Below are positions 8,321-18,551 of a stretch of 64,000 bases of DNA, in pieces. The notes under the pieces are model-generated. The model worked only from the letters and a program-made list of their open reading frames with translations, had not been told where the DNA came from and made no database searches. The position numbers were made by a program, and so were the translations under genes. Source of the stretch: Caballeronia sp. GAFFF1 (GTDB taxonomy: Bacteria; Pseudomonadota; Gammaproteobacteria; Burkholderiales; Burkholderiaceae); NCBI RefSeq assembly GCF_023630705.1, contig NZ_JALQEM010000002.1, positions 62,001-126,000 of the forward strand. Reading direction: 5' to 3'. The stretch's first letter is position 1. The number at the start of each line of letters is the position of its first letter.

Positions 8321-8617
8321 TTATGGCTTCGTCGGCTGCGGCAGGTTCCATCCCGGCGCAAGACGCGTCGCCTTGAATTCGATGATCTCGTAATGCGCGA
8401 GTTGCTGCCGGGCGAACGGATCTTCCGCGATGATCTCGTCCAGCCGCGCGCGGTCGATGCCCGACGCGACGATCACGCCGCCGTCGCGCGGAACCTTCGG
8501 CCCCGCCATTACGAATACGCCCGCCGCGAAGTAGCGCTCGAGGAAGAGGCGATGTTCTTCGAGCGCATCGTCGATTTCGGCGAGCGCGCCGGTGTATCGC
8601 AGGTTGATCACATACAT
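8321..8617 (-). CDS. YciI family protein
   Basis: 98 aa, matching the small ferredoxin-like YCII fold. The segments MYVINLRYTG, the EEHRLFLERYFAAG helix with the conserved His, GPKVPRDGGVIVASG and DPFARQQLAHYEIIEF are typical. Family members are proposed to have a His-based active site, but no reaction is established for this one. The MYVINLRY start is chosen because upstream in-frame residues are low-complexity and unlike the family. Convergent with sco across the terminator. Confidence 0.85.
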   Translation of the reverse strand: MYVINLRYTGALAEIDDALEEHRLFLERYFAAGVFVMAGPKVPRDGGVIVASGIDRARLDEIIAEDPFARQQLAHYEIIEFKATRLAPGWNLPQPTKP

Positions 8618-8805
8618 GTTTATCGCCGTCCGAGAGTGGGTCCCAGGCCCGATTCTAAGCGGACAGTGCGCCGGATATTCACATGAGGAAACTGTATTTC
8701 CGCTCGCACCAAGGCTGTGCGAACATGCGGCACGCCGGCCCGAGGCTCGCGCCGGAGCCGGCGTCAAGTTATCCCGCAGTCATTTGCTTTTGAAACAGGA
8801 AGACC

Positions 8806-9618
8806 ATGCAGCGCAGAAATATGCTTAAAGCTTTGGCGGCCGTCGCGGCGTCGGCCGCGTTCGCCACGAGTCTCTCGGCACACGCCGACGACAAGGTCAT
8901 CAAGGTCGGCACGATCAGCGGCCCGGACGCTCAAATCTGGCAAGTCGTGCAGAAGGTCGCCAAGCGCGAGGGCCTCAACGTGAAGGTGGTCGAGTTCAAC
9001 GACTACATTCAGCCGAACGCCGCGCTCGATGCCGGCGATCTCGATGCGAACAGCTTCCAGCATCAGCCGTATCTGGACAGTCAGATCAAGCAGCGCGGCT
9101 ACAAGATCGTGAGCGCCGGCCTCACCTACATCTCGCCGCTCGGCGTGTACTCGAAGAAGCTGAAGTCGCTGAAGGACTTGCCGCAAGGCGCGAGGGTCGC
9201 GGTGCCGAACGATCCGTCGAACGAGAATCGCGCGCTGTTGCTCCTGCAATCGCAAGGCGTCATCAAGCTGAAGGCGGGCGCGGGCGCAAACGGCAATAAT
9301 GCGACGGCGCTCGACGTCGCGGAAAATCCGAAGAAGATCAAGCTCGTCGAACTCGACGCCGCGCAATTGCCGCGCACGCTCGCGGATGTCGACGCCGCCG
9401 CCATCAACACCAACTTCGCGCTGGCCGCGGGCCTGCAGCCGACGAAAGATGCGATCGCGCTAGAAGACGTGCATAGCCCGTACGCGAACCTGATCGCGGT
9501 GCGCGTGAAGGACAAGGATCAGCCGTGGGTGAAGAAGCTGGTCGCCGCATATCAGTCCGACGACGTGCGCCAGTTCCTGAAGAGCGAGTTCAAGGGCTCG
9601 GTCGTGCCTTCGTTCTGA
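8806..9618 (+). CDS. metQ: MetQ/NlpA family substrate-binding protein
   Basis: 270 aa. An Ala-rich signal peptide ends near AHADD and is followed by an NlpA-type binding domain (VIKVGTISGPDAQIWQVVQKVAKREG; NDYIQPNAALDAGDLDANSFQHQPYLD; VAVPNDPSNENRALLLLQ; AAINTNFALAAGL). MetQ proteins feed D/L-methionine to the MetNI ABC importer. Unlike E. coli MetQ, no lipobox Cys is visible, so a soluble periplasmic protein is likely. No metN or metI lies beside it. AGGAAG precedes the ATG. The substrate is inferred from family only. Confidence 0.85.
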   Translation: MQRRNMLKALAAVAASAAFATSLSAHADDKVIKVGTISGPDAQIWQVVQKVAKREGLNVKVVEFNDYIQPNAALDAGDLDANSFQHQPYLDSQIKQRGYKIVSAGLTYISPLGVYSKKLKSLKDLPQGARVAVPNDPSNENRALLLLQSQGVIKLKAGAGANGNNATALDVAENPKKIKLVELDAAQLPRTLADVDAAAINTNFALAAGLQPTKDAIALEDVHSPYANLIAVRVKDKDQPWVKKLVAAYQSDDVRQFLKSEFKGSVVPSF

Positions 9619-9640
9619 GCGACGGCAAACTCATGTGCGA

Positions 9641-9667
9641 AACGGCGTCTTCTGAGACGCCGTTTTC
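9641..9667 (+). terminator. Intrinsic terminator after metQ-like gene
   Basis: AACGGCGTCT (9641-9650), loop TCTG, AGACGCCGTT (9655-9664), then TTCATTT. It is a perfect 10-bp stem between convergent genes and could serve both strands. Confidence 0.85.
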
Positions 9668-9678
9668 ATTTGCGAGCG

Positions 9679-10605
9679 CTAGTCTGCGTAGATGCGCCGC
9701 AACTCGCGCTCCCAGACAAGGCTTGCGTCCACGCCCTGTTGCGCCTTGAAACCGGTGCGCATGAAAAGCCCGCACAGATCTTCGCGCGCTTGATCGAGCC
9801 GGCACACGACGCTCTCGTAGCCCGCGCCCTGAGCGAAGTTCGTACACGCGGCGACGAGTTGTTCGCCGAGCCCCCGACGGCGCGCGCCCGGCTCCACGAA
9901 CAACAACTCGATGCACGCCCGGCCGTCCGAAGCGGCGGTCAGCAACGCGGCGCCGACGCGCGCGTCGCCTTCCTGTTCCGCGACCCAGCACGCGATACGC
10001 GGCGTGTTCGTCTGCATGGCGCCGAGAAAGCGGGACACCACTTTTGCCGCGTGGGCCTCGTAGGCGAGACTCGCGCGGTCGGAAACGTCGAGGTGCGCGT
10101 GACGTTCGATCATCCACCCGAAGTCGCCGCAGCGGGGGCTGCGCAAGCGCGTGGCGGCGTTGTGCGATGCCGGCGACAAGAGTCGCTCGATGTCCGCCAT
10201 CGCCAGCGACAACTGCTCGATCTCGCCCGGCGCGAGGCAATCCAGCAGCGACGCAGTTTCGGCGGACACGTGGAGATCGAGCTCGTCCACCTTGGCTTTC
10301 GCTTCGGGTGTCATGGTGAGGAGATGCGCGCGGCCGTCCGATTCGTTCTTTCGGCGCACGACCAGGCCGAGCTTCTGAAAATTGGTGATGAGGCGGCTGA
10401 GATAGCCCGTATCCAGCCCGAGGTTGCGCGACAGATCCGCGGCGGTGTGCGCGCGGTCGTGCGCAAGCTCGTGAAGAATGCGCACTTCCGTCAACGAAAA
10501 ATGGCTCTTGTGCAGGCGTTCGTGAAAAGCGCCTGCGTGACGCGCGTAAAACCGGTTGAAGCGCCGCACGGCCTCGACAGCCCGACTCCGATCAAAACAT
10601 CCCAT
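9679..10605 (-). CDS. MarR-GNAT fusion protein (regulator plus N-acetyltransferase)
   Basis: 308 aa in two parts. Residues 1 to about 145 are a MarR-type winged helix (FSLTEVRILHELAHD; AADLSRNLGLDTGYLSRLITNFQKLGLVVRRKNESDGRAHLLTMT). Residues about 160 to 308 are a GNAT acetyltransferase with the acetyl-CoA loop as VEPGARRRGLGEQLV (R/Q-x-x-G-x-G/A pattern). Such fusions are known in proteobacteria; the acetylation target is not deducible. A 7-9-7 inverted repeat 40 bp upstream (10645-10667) is a candidate autoregulatory operator. Confidence 0.88.
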   Translation of the reverse strand: MGCFDRSRAVEAVRRFNRFYARHAGAFHERLHKSHFSLTEVRILHELAHDRAHTAADLSRNLGLDTGYLSRLITNFQKLGLVVRRKNESDGRAHLLTMTPEAKAKVDELDLHVSAETASLLDCLAPGEIEQLSLAMADIERLLSPASHNAATRLRSPRCGDFGWMIERHAHLDVSDRASLAYEAHAAKVVSRFLGAMQTNTPRIACWVAEQEGDARVGAALLTAASDGRACIELLFVEPGARRRGLGEQLVAACTNFAQGAGYESVVCRLDQAREDLCGLFMRTGFKAQQGVDASLVWERELRRIYAD

Positions 10606-10644
10606 TGTGCCTTTGCTCTCTCAAAAATATGTGGTTCTATTTGA

Positions 10645-10667
10645 ATTAGTTGCGATTCCGAACTAAT
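10645..10667. promoter_or_regulatory. Inverted repeat, candidate MarR operator
   Basis: ATTAGTT (10645-10651), 9 nt, AACTAAT (10661-10667): a perfect 7-bp repeat centred about 50 bp upstream of the MarR-GNAT ATG. Half-site spacing of one helical turn and AT-rich arms are typical of winged-helix dimers. Binding is inferred. Confidence 0.55.
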
Positions 10668-10879
10668 GGACGCATTGTGCCAAAGAAAGCACGCTCGTGC
10701 GAATACGAAAATGCCCGAATTTCCGGACCCATCCGGCGGTGAATGGCGACTGGTTCCATTCAGCCCGGTATGCGGGTAAGTCCCGATAGCGGTTGTGTTG
10801 CGAAATCACTGTCTAAACAAGTTGTAACTTATTGATTAAAGACGCGATTTGACTTCCGTCACGAGGCGTTTATTGCTCG

Positions 10880-10907
10880 TTGACTGGTATTATGTTGGTT
10901 ATATAAT
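10880..10907 (+). promoter_or_regulatory. Sigma-70 type promoter of the GntR/nag operon
   Basis: -35 TTGACT (10880-10885), 16-nt spacer, -10 TATAAT (10902-10907). Expected transcription start is near 10914, about 25 nt before the GntR ATG. The spacer holds ACTGGTAT, which resembles the ACTGGT half-site of GntR/HutC regulators, but no full palindrome is present. Confidence 0.7.
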
Positions 10908-10939
10908 GGGCTCCACTCAAGGCCGCGTGAGGCTCTTTC

Positions 10940-11674
10940 ATGAGAGGAAGTTGGAAGAATCTCACTCCGGATGAACGCAGTGATACGCCGCTTTATCTTC
11001 AGCTTGCCGCGCGCCTGGCGTCCGCGATACACGCAGGAACGTGGTCGGCGGGAGAGGCGCTGCCTTCGGAGCGCACGTTGTCGGAGGGTGTCGGCGTATC
11101 GCGTATCACGGCGCGCAAGGCCATCGCTTTGCTCGTCGAGCAAGGGCTGATCAAGCGGGTGCGCGGCGCGGGCAATTTCATCACGCCGCGCGTGGAAGAT
11201 CCGTTGTCCCGACTGACTGGCTTCACGCGCAAGATGGAGCAGCGCGGCTTTCTGCCGGATTCGGTGTGGCTCGGCCGCGGACTGAGGCCCGCGAATCGCG
11301 ACGAGACGGTGCAACTGGGTTTGTCGCCCGGCGCGGTCGTCGCGAGTCTTAGGAGATTGCGGCGCGCGGACGGCATCGTGATGGCGGTGGAGCATTCCAC
11401 GCTGCCCGCGTGGCTGGTGCCGGACCCGTTTCTCATCGGCGCGTCGCTATACCGGTATCTGGAGGCGCGCGGTCAGGCAGTGGTGCGCGCGTTGCAGCAT
11501 TTTCGCGCGGTGAACGCGGGCGCCGAAGTTGCCCGGCTGATGGACGTGGCGCCCGGCGCTGCGCTGCTCGTCATCACGCGCATCGGTTATTCGGCGGAAC
11601 GGCGGGCGATCGAACTAACGGATACGTATTGCCGCGACGACTACTACGACTTCGTCGCGGAGCTGCATCGATGA
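10940..11674 (+). CDS. GntR/HutC family regulator with UTRA domain, N-acetylglucosamine operon
   Basis: 244 aa. The N-terminal winged helix (PLYLQLAARLASAIHAGTW; LPSERTLSEGVGVSRITARKAIALLVEQGLIKRVRGAGNFI) is followed by a UTRA ligand-binding domain (about 95-240; PLSRLTGFTRKMEQRGF). This is the NagR/NagQ/DasR type, which usually represses nag genes and is released by an amino-sugar phosphate. It is the first gene of the nag run, with its own strong promoter and a 183-bp gap before nagA. Ligand and repressor role are inferred from context. Confidence 0.88.
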   Translation: MRGSWKNLTPDERSDTPLYLQLAARLASAIHAGTWSAGEALPSERTLSEGVGVSRITARKAIALLVEQGLIKRVRGAGNFITPRVEDPLSRLTGFTRKMEQRGFLPDSVWLGRGLRPANRDETVQLGLSPGAVVASLRRLRRADGIVMAVEHSTLPAWLVPDPFLIGASLYRYLEARGQAVVRALQHFRAVNAGAEVARLMDVAPGAALLVITRIGYSAERRAIELTDTYCRDDYYDFVAELHR

Positions 11675-11857
11675 GCGCGGGTGCAGCACGGCCGGCGTCA
11701 TCAGGCATCGAAAGAAGAGAGCAAGAAAGAGAACGAGAGGACCAAAAGAAGCCGTTCGCCGGCCGCGCGCCGAAGCATCCGCGCGGACCAGCGTGCTCGC
11801 AGCACGGCGCGAACCGCACCTGAACCTCCTACGCATTGCGTACTTCCAGAGAACTTC

Positions 11858-12964
11858 ATGCTGAAAGGAAACATACTGACGAACGACGGCTGGATTCACG
11901 GCACCGTGCGTTTCGAGAACGGCCGCGTGACGGCGCTCGAAGGTCACATAGCCGATCCCACGTCGAACGACGCGCCGTACATCCTGCCGGGCTTCATCGA
12001 CCTGCACGTGCACGGCGGCGGCGGCCGCGACATCATGGAAGGCGGCGACGCGGCCGATACCGTCGCGCGCCAGCATGCGCAGCACGGCACGACGAGCCTG
12101 CTCGCCACGACGATGACCGCGCCGCGCGACGAATTGTTGCAGGTCGTCGCTGGCCTCGGCGAACAAGCGAAGCGCCGCGCGCCGAGCGGCGCGCGCGTGC
12201 TCGGCGTGCATCTCGAAGGGCCGTACATCAATCCGGGCAAGCTCGGCGCGCAGCCGGACGCCGCCGCGGTCGCCGTGCGCGACGAAGTGCTCAAGTACCT
12301 GGACCTTGCGCCGATTCGCGTCGTGACTATCGCGCCGGAGATCTCGGGTCATCTCGACATCATCTCCGAGATGGCGGCGCGCGGCGTGCGCGTGCAGCTG
12401 GGCCATTCGCTCGGCACGTACGACGACGCCGTCAACGCGCTGAAGCACGGCGCGCGCGGCTTCACGCATCTCTTCAACGCGATGTCGCCGCTGCATCATC
12501 GCGATCCCGGCATGGTCGGCGCGGCGCTCGCGCATGCGGAGTACGCCGAACTGATTCCCGACCTGCTGCACGTTCACCCCGGCGCGATCCGCGCCGCCAT
12601 GCGGGCCATTCCGCGACTCTACGTCGTGACCGACAGCACGTCGGCCGCCGGCATGCCCGACGGCGAATACCGCCTCGGCAGCCAGCACGTTACCAAGTGC
12701 ATGGGCGGCGTGCGGCTCGCGGACGGCACGCTCGCAGGCAGCACGCTGACCATGGATCAGGCGCTGCGCAATCTCGTCTCGCTGGGCATTCCGCTCGCGG
12801 ACGTTTCGAATCGCTTGTCGCGCTATCCCGCCGACTATCTCGGACTCGAAGACCGCGGCCGCATCGCGCGCGGCGCGTGGGCCGACATGGTCGTGCTCGA
12901 CCGGGACTTCGCGCTGACCGCCACTTATGTCGAAGGAGAATCGATTGTCGAATATGCTCACTGA
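11858..12964 (+). CDS. nagA: N-acetylglucosamine-6-phosphate deacetylase
   Basis: Converts GlcNAc-6-P to glucosamine-6-P plus acetate in the cytoplasm. 368 aa with an amidohydrolase barrel. Metal ligands are visible: HxH at 50/52 (IDLHVHGGGGRD), Glu120 (HLEGPYINPGKLGA), later His residues (LGHSLGTYDDA; THLFNAMSPLHHRDPG) and the catalytic Asp in VVTDSTSAAG. The ATG at 11858 is chosen because the frame upstream is Arg/Ser-rich and unlike the family. The 3' end overlaps the next gene by 20 nt. Confidence 0.95.
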   Translation: MLKGNILTNDGWIHGTVRFENGRVTALEGHIADPTSNDAPYILPGFIDLHVHGGGGRDIMEGGDAADTVARQHAQHGTTSLLATTMTAPRDELLQVVAGLGEQAKRRAPSGARVLGVHLEGPYINPGKLGAQPDAAAVAVRDEVLKYLDLAPIRVVTIAPEISGHLDIISEMAARGVRVQLGHSLGTYDDAVNALKHGARGFTHLFNAMSPLHHRDPGMVGAALAHAEYAELIPDLLHVHPGAIRAAMRAIPRLYVVTDSTSAAGMPDGEYRLGSQHVTKCMGGVRLADGTLAGSTLTMDQALRNLVSLGIPLADVSNRLSRYPADYLGLEDRGRIARGAWADMVVLDRDFALTATYVEGESIVEYAH

Positions 12965-13961
12965 GGCGCTGGAGTCCGCGGACGTCGTCGCGGCCCAACT
13001 CGCCGATACCTCCCACATCGAGGCGCTTGCCGTGAAGCTCGCGGAACAGCCGCGTCACGTCGCGTTGACCGTCGCTCGCGGCAGCTCGGACCACGCCGCA
13101 AGTTACTTCGCCAGCCTGACGATGAGCCGCATCGGCGTGCCGGTCGCGTCGCTGCCCATGTCCGTCGCCACGTTGCAGCAAGCGCCGCTGCGCGTGTCCG
13201 GCCAGCTTGCCGTCGCGTTCTCGCAGTCGGGCAAGAGCCCGGATCTCGTCGGCACCATGCAGGCGTTGCGTGAAGCCGGCGCGTTCACCGTCGCGGCGGT
13301 CAACGTCGCCGGCTCGCCGCTGGAAAACGCCTGCGAATACTATCTGCCGCTGCTCGCCGGACCCGAGCTTTCGGTCGCCGCCACCAAGAGCTATATCGCA
13401 ATGCTGTCGCTGTCGGCCATCGTGATCGCGCACGTTCAGCGCGACGCCGAACTGCTGAACGCGCTCAAGTCGCTGCCGGACGCGCTGCGCGCGGCGGGCA
13501 AGCTCGACTGGACGCGCGCGGTGGACGAACTGAAGGGCGTCGACCGCATGATCGTCGTCGGGCGCGGCCTCGGGCTCGCCATCGCGCAGGAAGCGGCGCT
13601 CAAGCTGAAGGAAACGTCCGGCATTCAGGCCGAAGCGTTTTCGAGCGCGGAAGTGCGTCATGGTCCGATGGAGATTATCGACCGCGACTATCCGCTGCTG
13701 GTGTTTGCGCCGCGCGGGCCGGAGCAGGCGGGTCTCATCCAGTTGGCCGCGGACATGCGCGCGCGCGGCGCGCGCGTGCTGCTCGCAGCACCTGACGACG
13801 TGCCCGGCGCGGAGTTGCCGCTCGTCGCGACCGACCACCCGGCGCTCGATCCGATCGCCGCGATCCTTTCGTTCTACGTGATGGCCGCGGGTCTTGCCGC
13901 CGCGCGCGGGCGCAACCCCGACGCGCCGCGCCACCTGAACAAGGTCACCGAAACCCATTGA
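12945..13961 (+). CDS. SIS-domain glucosamine-6-phosphate deaminase (NagB-II type)
   Basis: 338 aa with two SIS domains, as in the isomerase half of GlmS but without the glutaminase part. Sugar-phosphate motifs VARGSSDHAASYF, VAFSQSGKSPDLVG, VAATKSYIAML and SSAEVRHGPMEIID are visible. In nag operons lacking classical nagB, such proteins deaminate glucosamine-6-P to fructose-6-P. A TTG start at 12945 is preferred because AAGGAG (12933-12938) lies 6 nt before it. An ATG at 12954 is the alternative. The gene overlaps both nagA and the next gene. Confidence 0.85.
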   Translation: MSNMLTEALESADVVAAQLADTSHIEALAVKLAEQPRHVALTVARGSSDHAASYFASLTMSRIGVPVASLPMSVATLQQAPLRVSGQLAVAFSQSGKSPDLVGTMQALREAGAFTVAAVNVAGSPLENACEYYLPLLAGPELSVAATKSYIAMLSLSAIVIAHVQRDAELLNALKSLPDALRAAGKLDWTRAVDELKGVDRMIVVGRGLGLAIAQEAALKLKETSGIQAEAFSSAEVRHGPMEIIDRDYPLLVFAPRGPEQAGLIQLAADMRARGARVLLAAPDDVPGAELPLVATDHPALDPIAAILSFYVMAAGLAAARGRNPDAPRHLNKVTETH

Positions 13962-13972
13962 GTGAGATAACG

Positions 13973-16561
13973 ATGCGCCGTGCCGAGGAGTCCGTGTTGA
14001 ACCATTCCACCGATAACGCGAGCGATATTGTTCTGCTCGCTCCGTTTACCGGTCCCGTCGTGCCGCTCGCCGACGTGCCCGACCCTGTGTTCGCACAGGG
14101 GATGTTCGGCGACGGCATCGGCATCGATCCGCTCGATAACGTGCTTCTCGCGCCGTGCGACGGCACGGTGACGCATCTCGCGCGCACGCATCACGCAGTC
14201 ACGCTGCGCACGGCGGAGGGCGCGGAGATTCTCGTGCATATCGGCATCGACACGGTCGAACTGGGCGGCGAGGGCTTCGCGCCGATGGTCGAACAGGGCG
14301 CGACCGTGCGCGCGGGCCAGCCGCTCATCGAATTCAACACGGATTTCGTCGCGCAGCACGCGCCGAGTCTCGTCTCGGTGATCGCGGTCGCCAATAGCGA
14401 CGCGTTCGAGGTCGCCCAGCGCGCCGGCCGTGGCGTGCTGAAGGCGGGCGCGCGCATGCTCGTGCTGCGCGCGAAGGACGGCGCGGCGGCGCACGTGGCG
14501 CGCTCGTCGTCCAACGTCATGACCGAAGCGCGGCGCACCGTCACGCTGGCCCACGCGGGCGGCTTGCACGCGCGGCCGGCGGCGCGGGCGCGCGAGGCGG
14601 CGCGCGGCCTGGACGCCAAGGTCGAAGTTCGTTTCGAAGGCCGCAAGGCGCCGGTCGAAAGCGTGGTCGGCCTGCTCGGGCTGGGCGCGGGCGAGGGCGC
14701 GACCATCGAACTCGTCGGCATCGGCGCGCAGGCGCAAGAAGCAGTGGATGCCGTCGCCACCGAACTGCTGCGCGCGGCGCAAGGCGAAGTCGAAGAGACG
14801 CCCGCGCGTGAGAAGTCTCCCGCGCCGGTCGCGGCGGTTCGCGCGCCCGCCGAGCCGCTGCCGCCGAACACGCTTGCAGGCGTGTGCGCGGCGCCGGGCA
14901 TCGCGGTCGGCAAGCTGGTGCGCTGGGACGATCAGGAGATCGTGCCGCCGGAACAGGCGAGCGGTCCGTCGGCGGCGGAGAGCCGCGCGCTGGATAAAGC
15001 CATCGCGCAAGTCGATGCCGACCTCGAAGTCACCGTGCGCACTGCGTCGCAGCGCGGCGCGGTCGGCGAAGCGGGCATTTTCGCGGTGCATCGCGTGTTG
15101 CTGGAAGACCCGACGCTCGTCGATGCCGCCCGCGATCTGATCAGTCTCGGGAAGAGCGCGGGCTTCGCGTGGCGCGAGGCGATCCGCGCGCAAATCGCGC
15201 TGCTGAACAACGTGAACGACGCGCTGCTCGCGGAACGTGCCGCCGACCTGCGCGATATCGAAAAGCGCGTGCTGCGCGCGCTCGGTCTCACGAATACGGC
15301 GGCGCGCGCGCTGCCGGAGGAAGCCGTGCTCGCGGCCATCGAATTCACGCCGTCCGATCTGGCGTCGATCGACCGCACGCGCGTCACGGCGCTCGTGATG
15401 TCGCGCGGCGGCGCGACCTCGCACGCGGCTATCATCGCGCGGCAGATCGGCATTCCGGCGCTCGTCGCGATCGGCGATGCGCTGCACGGGATCTCCGAAG
15501 ACGCGCAGGTGGTCGTGGACGCGTCGGCGGGCCGCCTCGAATATGCGCCGAGCGCGCTGGACGTCGAGCGGGCGCGTCACGAGCGCGAGCGTCTCGCGGG
15601 CGTGCGCGAGGCGAACCGCAAGATGTCGCAGCAAGCGGCCGCGACGCGCGATGGCCGTCATGTCGAAATCGCGGCGAACATCGCCACGCTCGACGACGCC
15701 AAGGCCGCGGTGGAAAACGGCGCGGACGCCGTGGGCCTCTTGCGCACCGAACTGCTGTTCATTCATCGCCAGGCTGCGCCGACGGTCGCGGAACACGCGT
15801 CGAGCTATCAGGAAATCGTCGAGGCGCTGGCGGGTCGCAGCGCGATCATCCGCACGCTGGATGTCGGCGCCGACAAGGAAGTGGACTATCTGACGCTGCC
15901 GCCCGAAGAGAATCCGGCGCTCGGCTTGCGCGGCATCCGGCTCGCGCAAGTGCGCCCCGATCTGCTCGACGACCAGTTGCGCGGCCTGCTCGCCGTCAAG
16001 CCGGCGGGCGCGGTCCGCATTCTCCTGCCGATGGTCACCGATGCCGGCGAATTGCAGCGCCTGCGCACGCGCATCGACGAACTGGCGCGCGAAGCCGGCC
16101 GCACCGATCCGGTGGAAGTGGGCGTGATGATCGAGGTGCCGTCGGCGGCAATGCTGGCCGACCAGCTCGCCAAGTACGCGGATTTCTTCTCGATCGGCAC
16201 GAACGATCTCACGCAATACACGCTCGCGATGGACCGCTGCCAGCCCGATCTCGCGGCGCAGTCCGACGGTTTGCATCCGGCCGTGCTGCGGCTCATCAGG
16301 ACGACGGTGCAGGGCGCGGAAAAGCACGGCAAGTGGGTCGGCGTGTGCGGCGCGCTCGGCGGCGATCCGCTCGCCGTGCCGCTGCTGGTGGGCCTCGGCG
16401 TGACGGAATTGTCGGTCGATCCGTCCGCGGTGCCCGGCATCAAGGCGCGCGTGCGCAATCTCGATTACCAGCTTTGCCGTCAGCGCGCGGAAGACGTGCT
16501 CGCGCTCGAATCGGCGCAGGCAGTAAGGGCGGCCAGCCGCGAAATCTGGCCGCAGGACTAA
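13973..16561 (+). CDS. PTS fusion protein EIIA(Glc)-HPr-EI for GlcNAc uptake
   Basis: 862 aa carrying the whole soluble phosphorelay. EIIA(Glc) comes first (phospho-His about 89, EILVHIGIDTVEL), then HPr (His about 199, AGGLHARPAA), a linker, and enzyme I (phospho-His about 484, SRGGATSHAAIIARQ; PEP-binding C-terminal domain with active Cys in KWVGVCGALGGDP). It takes phosphate from PEP and passes it to the EIIB of NagE downstream. Candidate starts are ATG 13973 or TTG 13997, the latter 6 nt after GAGGAG; a TTG at 13958 overlaps the previous stop. Similar fusions are called NagF or FruB-like. Confidence 0.93.
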   Translation: MRRAEESVLNHSTDNASDIVLLAPFTGPVVPLADVPDPVFAQGMFGDGIGIDPLDNVLLAPCDGTVTHLARTHHAVTLRTAEGAEILVHIGIDTVELGGEGFAPMVEQGATVRAGQPLIEFNTDFVAQHAPSLVSVIAVANSDAFEVAQRAGRGVLKAGARMLVLRAKDGAAAHVARSSSNVMTEARRTVTLAHAGGLHARPAARAREAARGLDAKVEVRFEGRKAPVESVVGLLGLGAGEGATIELVGIGAQAQEAVDAVATELLRAAQGEVEETPAREKSPAPVAAVRAPAEPLPPNTLAGVCAAPGIAVGKLVRWDDQEIVPPEQASGPSAAESRALDKAIAQVDADLEVTVRTASQRGAVGEAGIFAVHRVLLEDPTLVDAARDLISLGKSAGFAWREAIRAQIALLNNVNDALLAERAADLRDIEKRVLRALGLTNTAARALPEEAVLAAIEFTPSDLASIDRTRVTALVMSRGGATSHAAIIARQIGIPALVAIGDALHGISEDAQVVVDASAGRLEYAPSALDVERARHERERLAGVREANRKMSQQAAATRDGRHVEIAANIATLDDAKAAVENGADAVGLLRTELLFIHRQAAPTVAEHASSYQEIVEALAGRSAIIRTLDVGADKEVDYLTLPPEENPALGLRGIRLAQVRPDLLDDQLRGLLAVKPAGAVRILLPMVTDAGELQRLRTRIDELAREAGRTDPVEVGVMIEVPSAAMLADQLAKYADFFSIGTNDLTQYTLAMDRCQPDLAAQSDGLHPAVLRLIRTTVQGAEKHGKWVGVCGALGGDPLAVPLLVGLGVTELSVDPSAVPGIKARVRNLDYQLCRQRAEDVLALESAQAVRAASREIWPQD

Positions 16562-16633
16562 ACGCTTGATGCTTCATTCCTAGCCACAACCCGAGCAGCA
16601 ACGACAAGACCTATATTTTTTGGAGAACCCCCG

Positions 16634-18415
<1,782 letters not shown>

Positions 18416-18437
18416 TGCGGTAAGCGGTTAGTCGTGG

Positions 18438-18468
18438 AAACGGCGCCTTCGGGCGCCGTTTTTGTTTT
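18438..18468 (+). terminator. Intrinsic terminator of the nag operon
   Basis: AAACGGCGCC (18438-18447), UUCG tetraloop, GGCGCCGTTT (18452-18461), then TTGTTTT. It is 22 nt after the nagE stop. Confidence 0.92.
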
Positions 18469-18488
18469 CAGACGCGCTGCGCGGGCAA

Positions 18489-18521
18489 AGAAAAACCCCG
18501 CTGTCTTTCGACAGCGGGGTT
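18489..18521 (-). terminator. Intrinsic terminator of rpoH
   Basis: On the minus strand AACCCCGCTGT (18521-18511) pairs with ACAGCGGGGTT (18504-18494) and is followed by TTT from 18493 down. It is about 30 nt after the rpoH stop. Confidence 0.88.
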
Positions 18522-18551
18522 CGAACACGCTTGGCTGGTTCTGCCGCGGCG

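Larger units (their letters stand above)
10606..10939. other. Divergent intergenic region between MarR-GNAT and GntR genes
   Basis: 334 bp, AT-richer than its surroundings, with no convincing ORF. It contains the inverted repeat ATTAGTT-N9-AACTAAT near the MarR-GNAT start, a short palindrome AAGTTGTAACTT at 10819-10830, and a strong sigma-70-like promoter for the GntR operon at 10880-10907. Confidence 0.7.

Noticed and set aside
8618..8805. Riboswitch upstream of the metQ-like gene
   Set aside because: No conserved SAM or SAH riboswitch core or strong nested pairing could be recognised by eye in these 188 bases.
10885..10901. Full GntR/DasR-type operator in the nag promoter spacer
   Set aside because: Only one ACTGGT half-site is present; the matching inverted half is missing, so a full operator is not supported.
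13874..16327. 817-aa minus-strand ORF opposite the PTS fusion
   Set aside because: Arg/Ala/Asp-rich translation without motifs, exactly antisense to a well-supported EIIA-HPr-EI gene. It is a by-product of high third-position GC.
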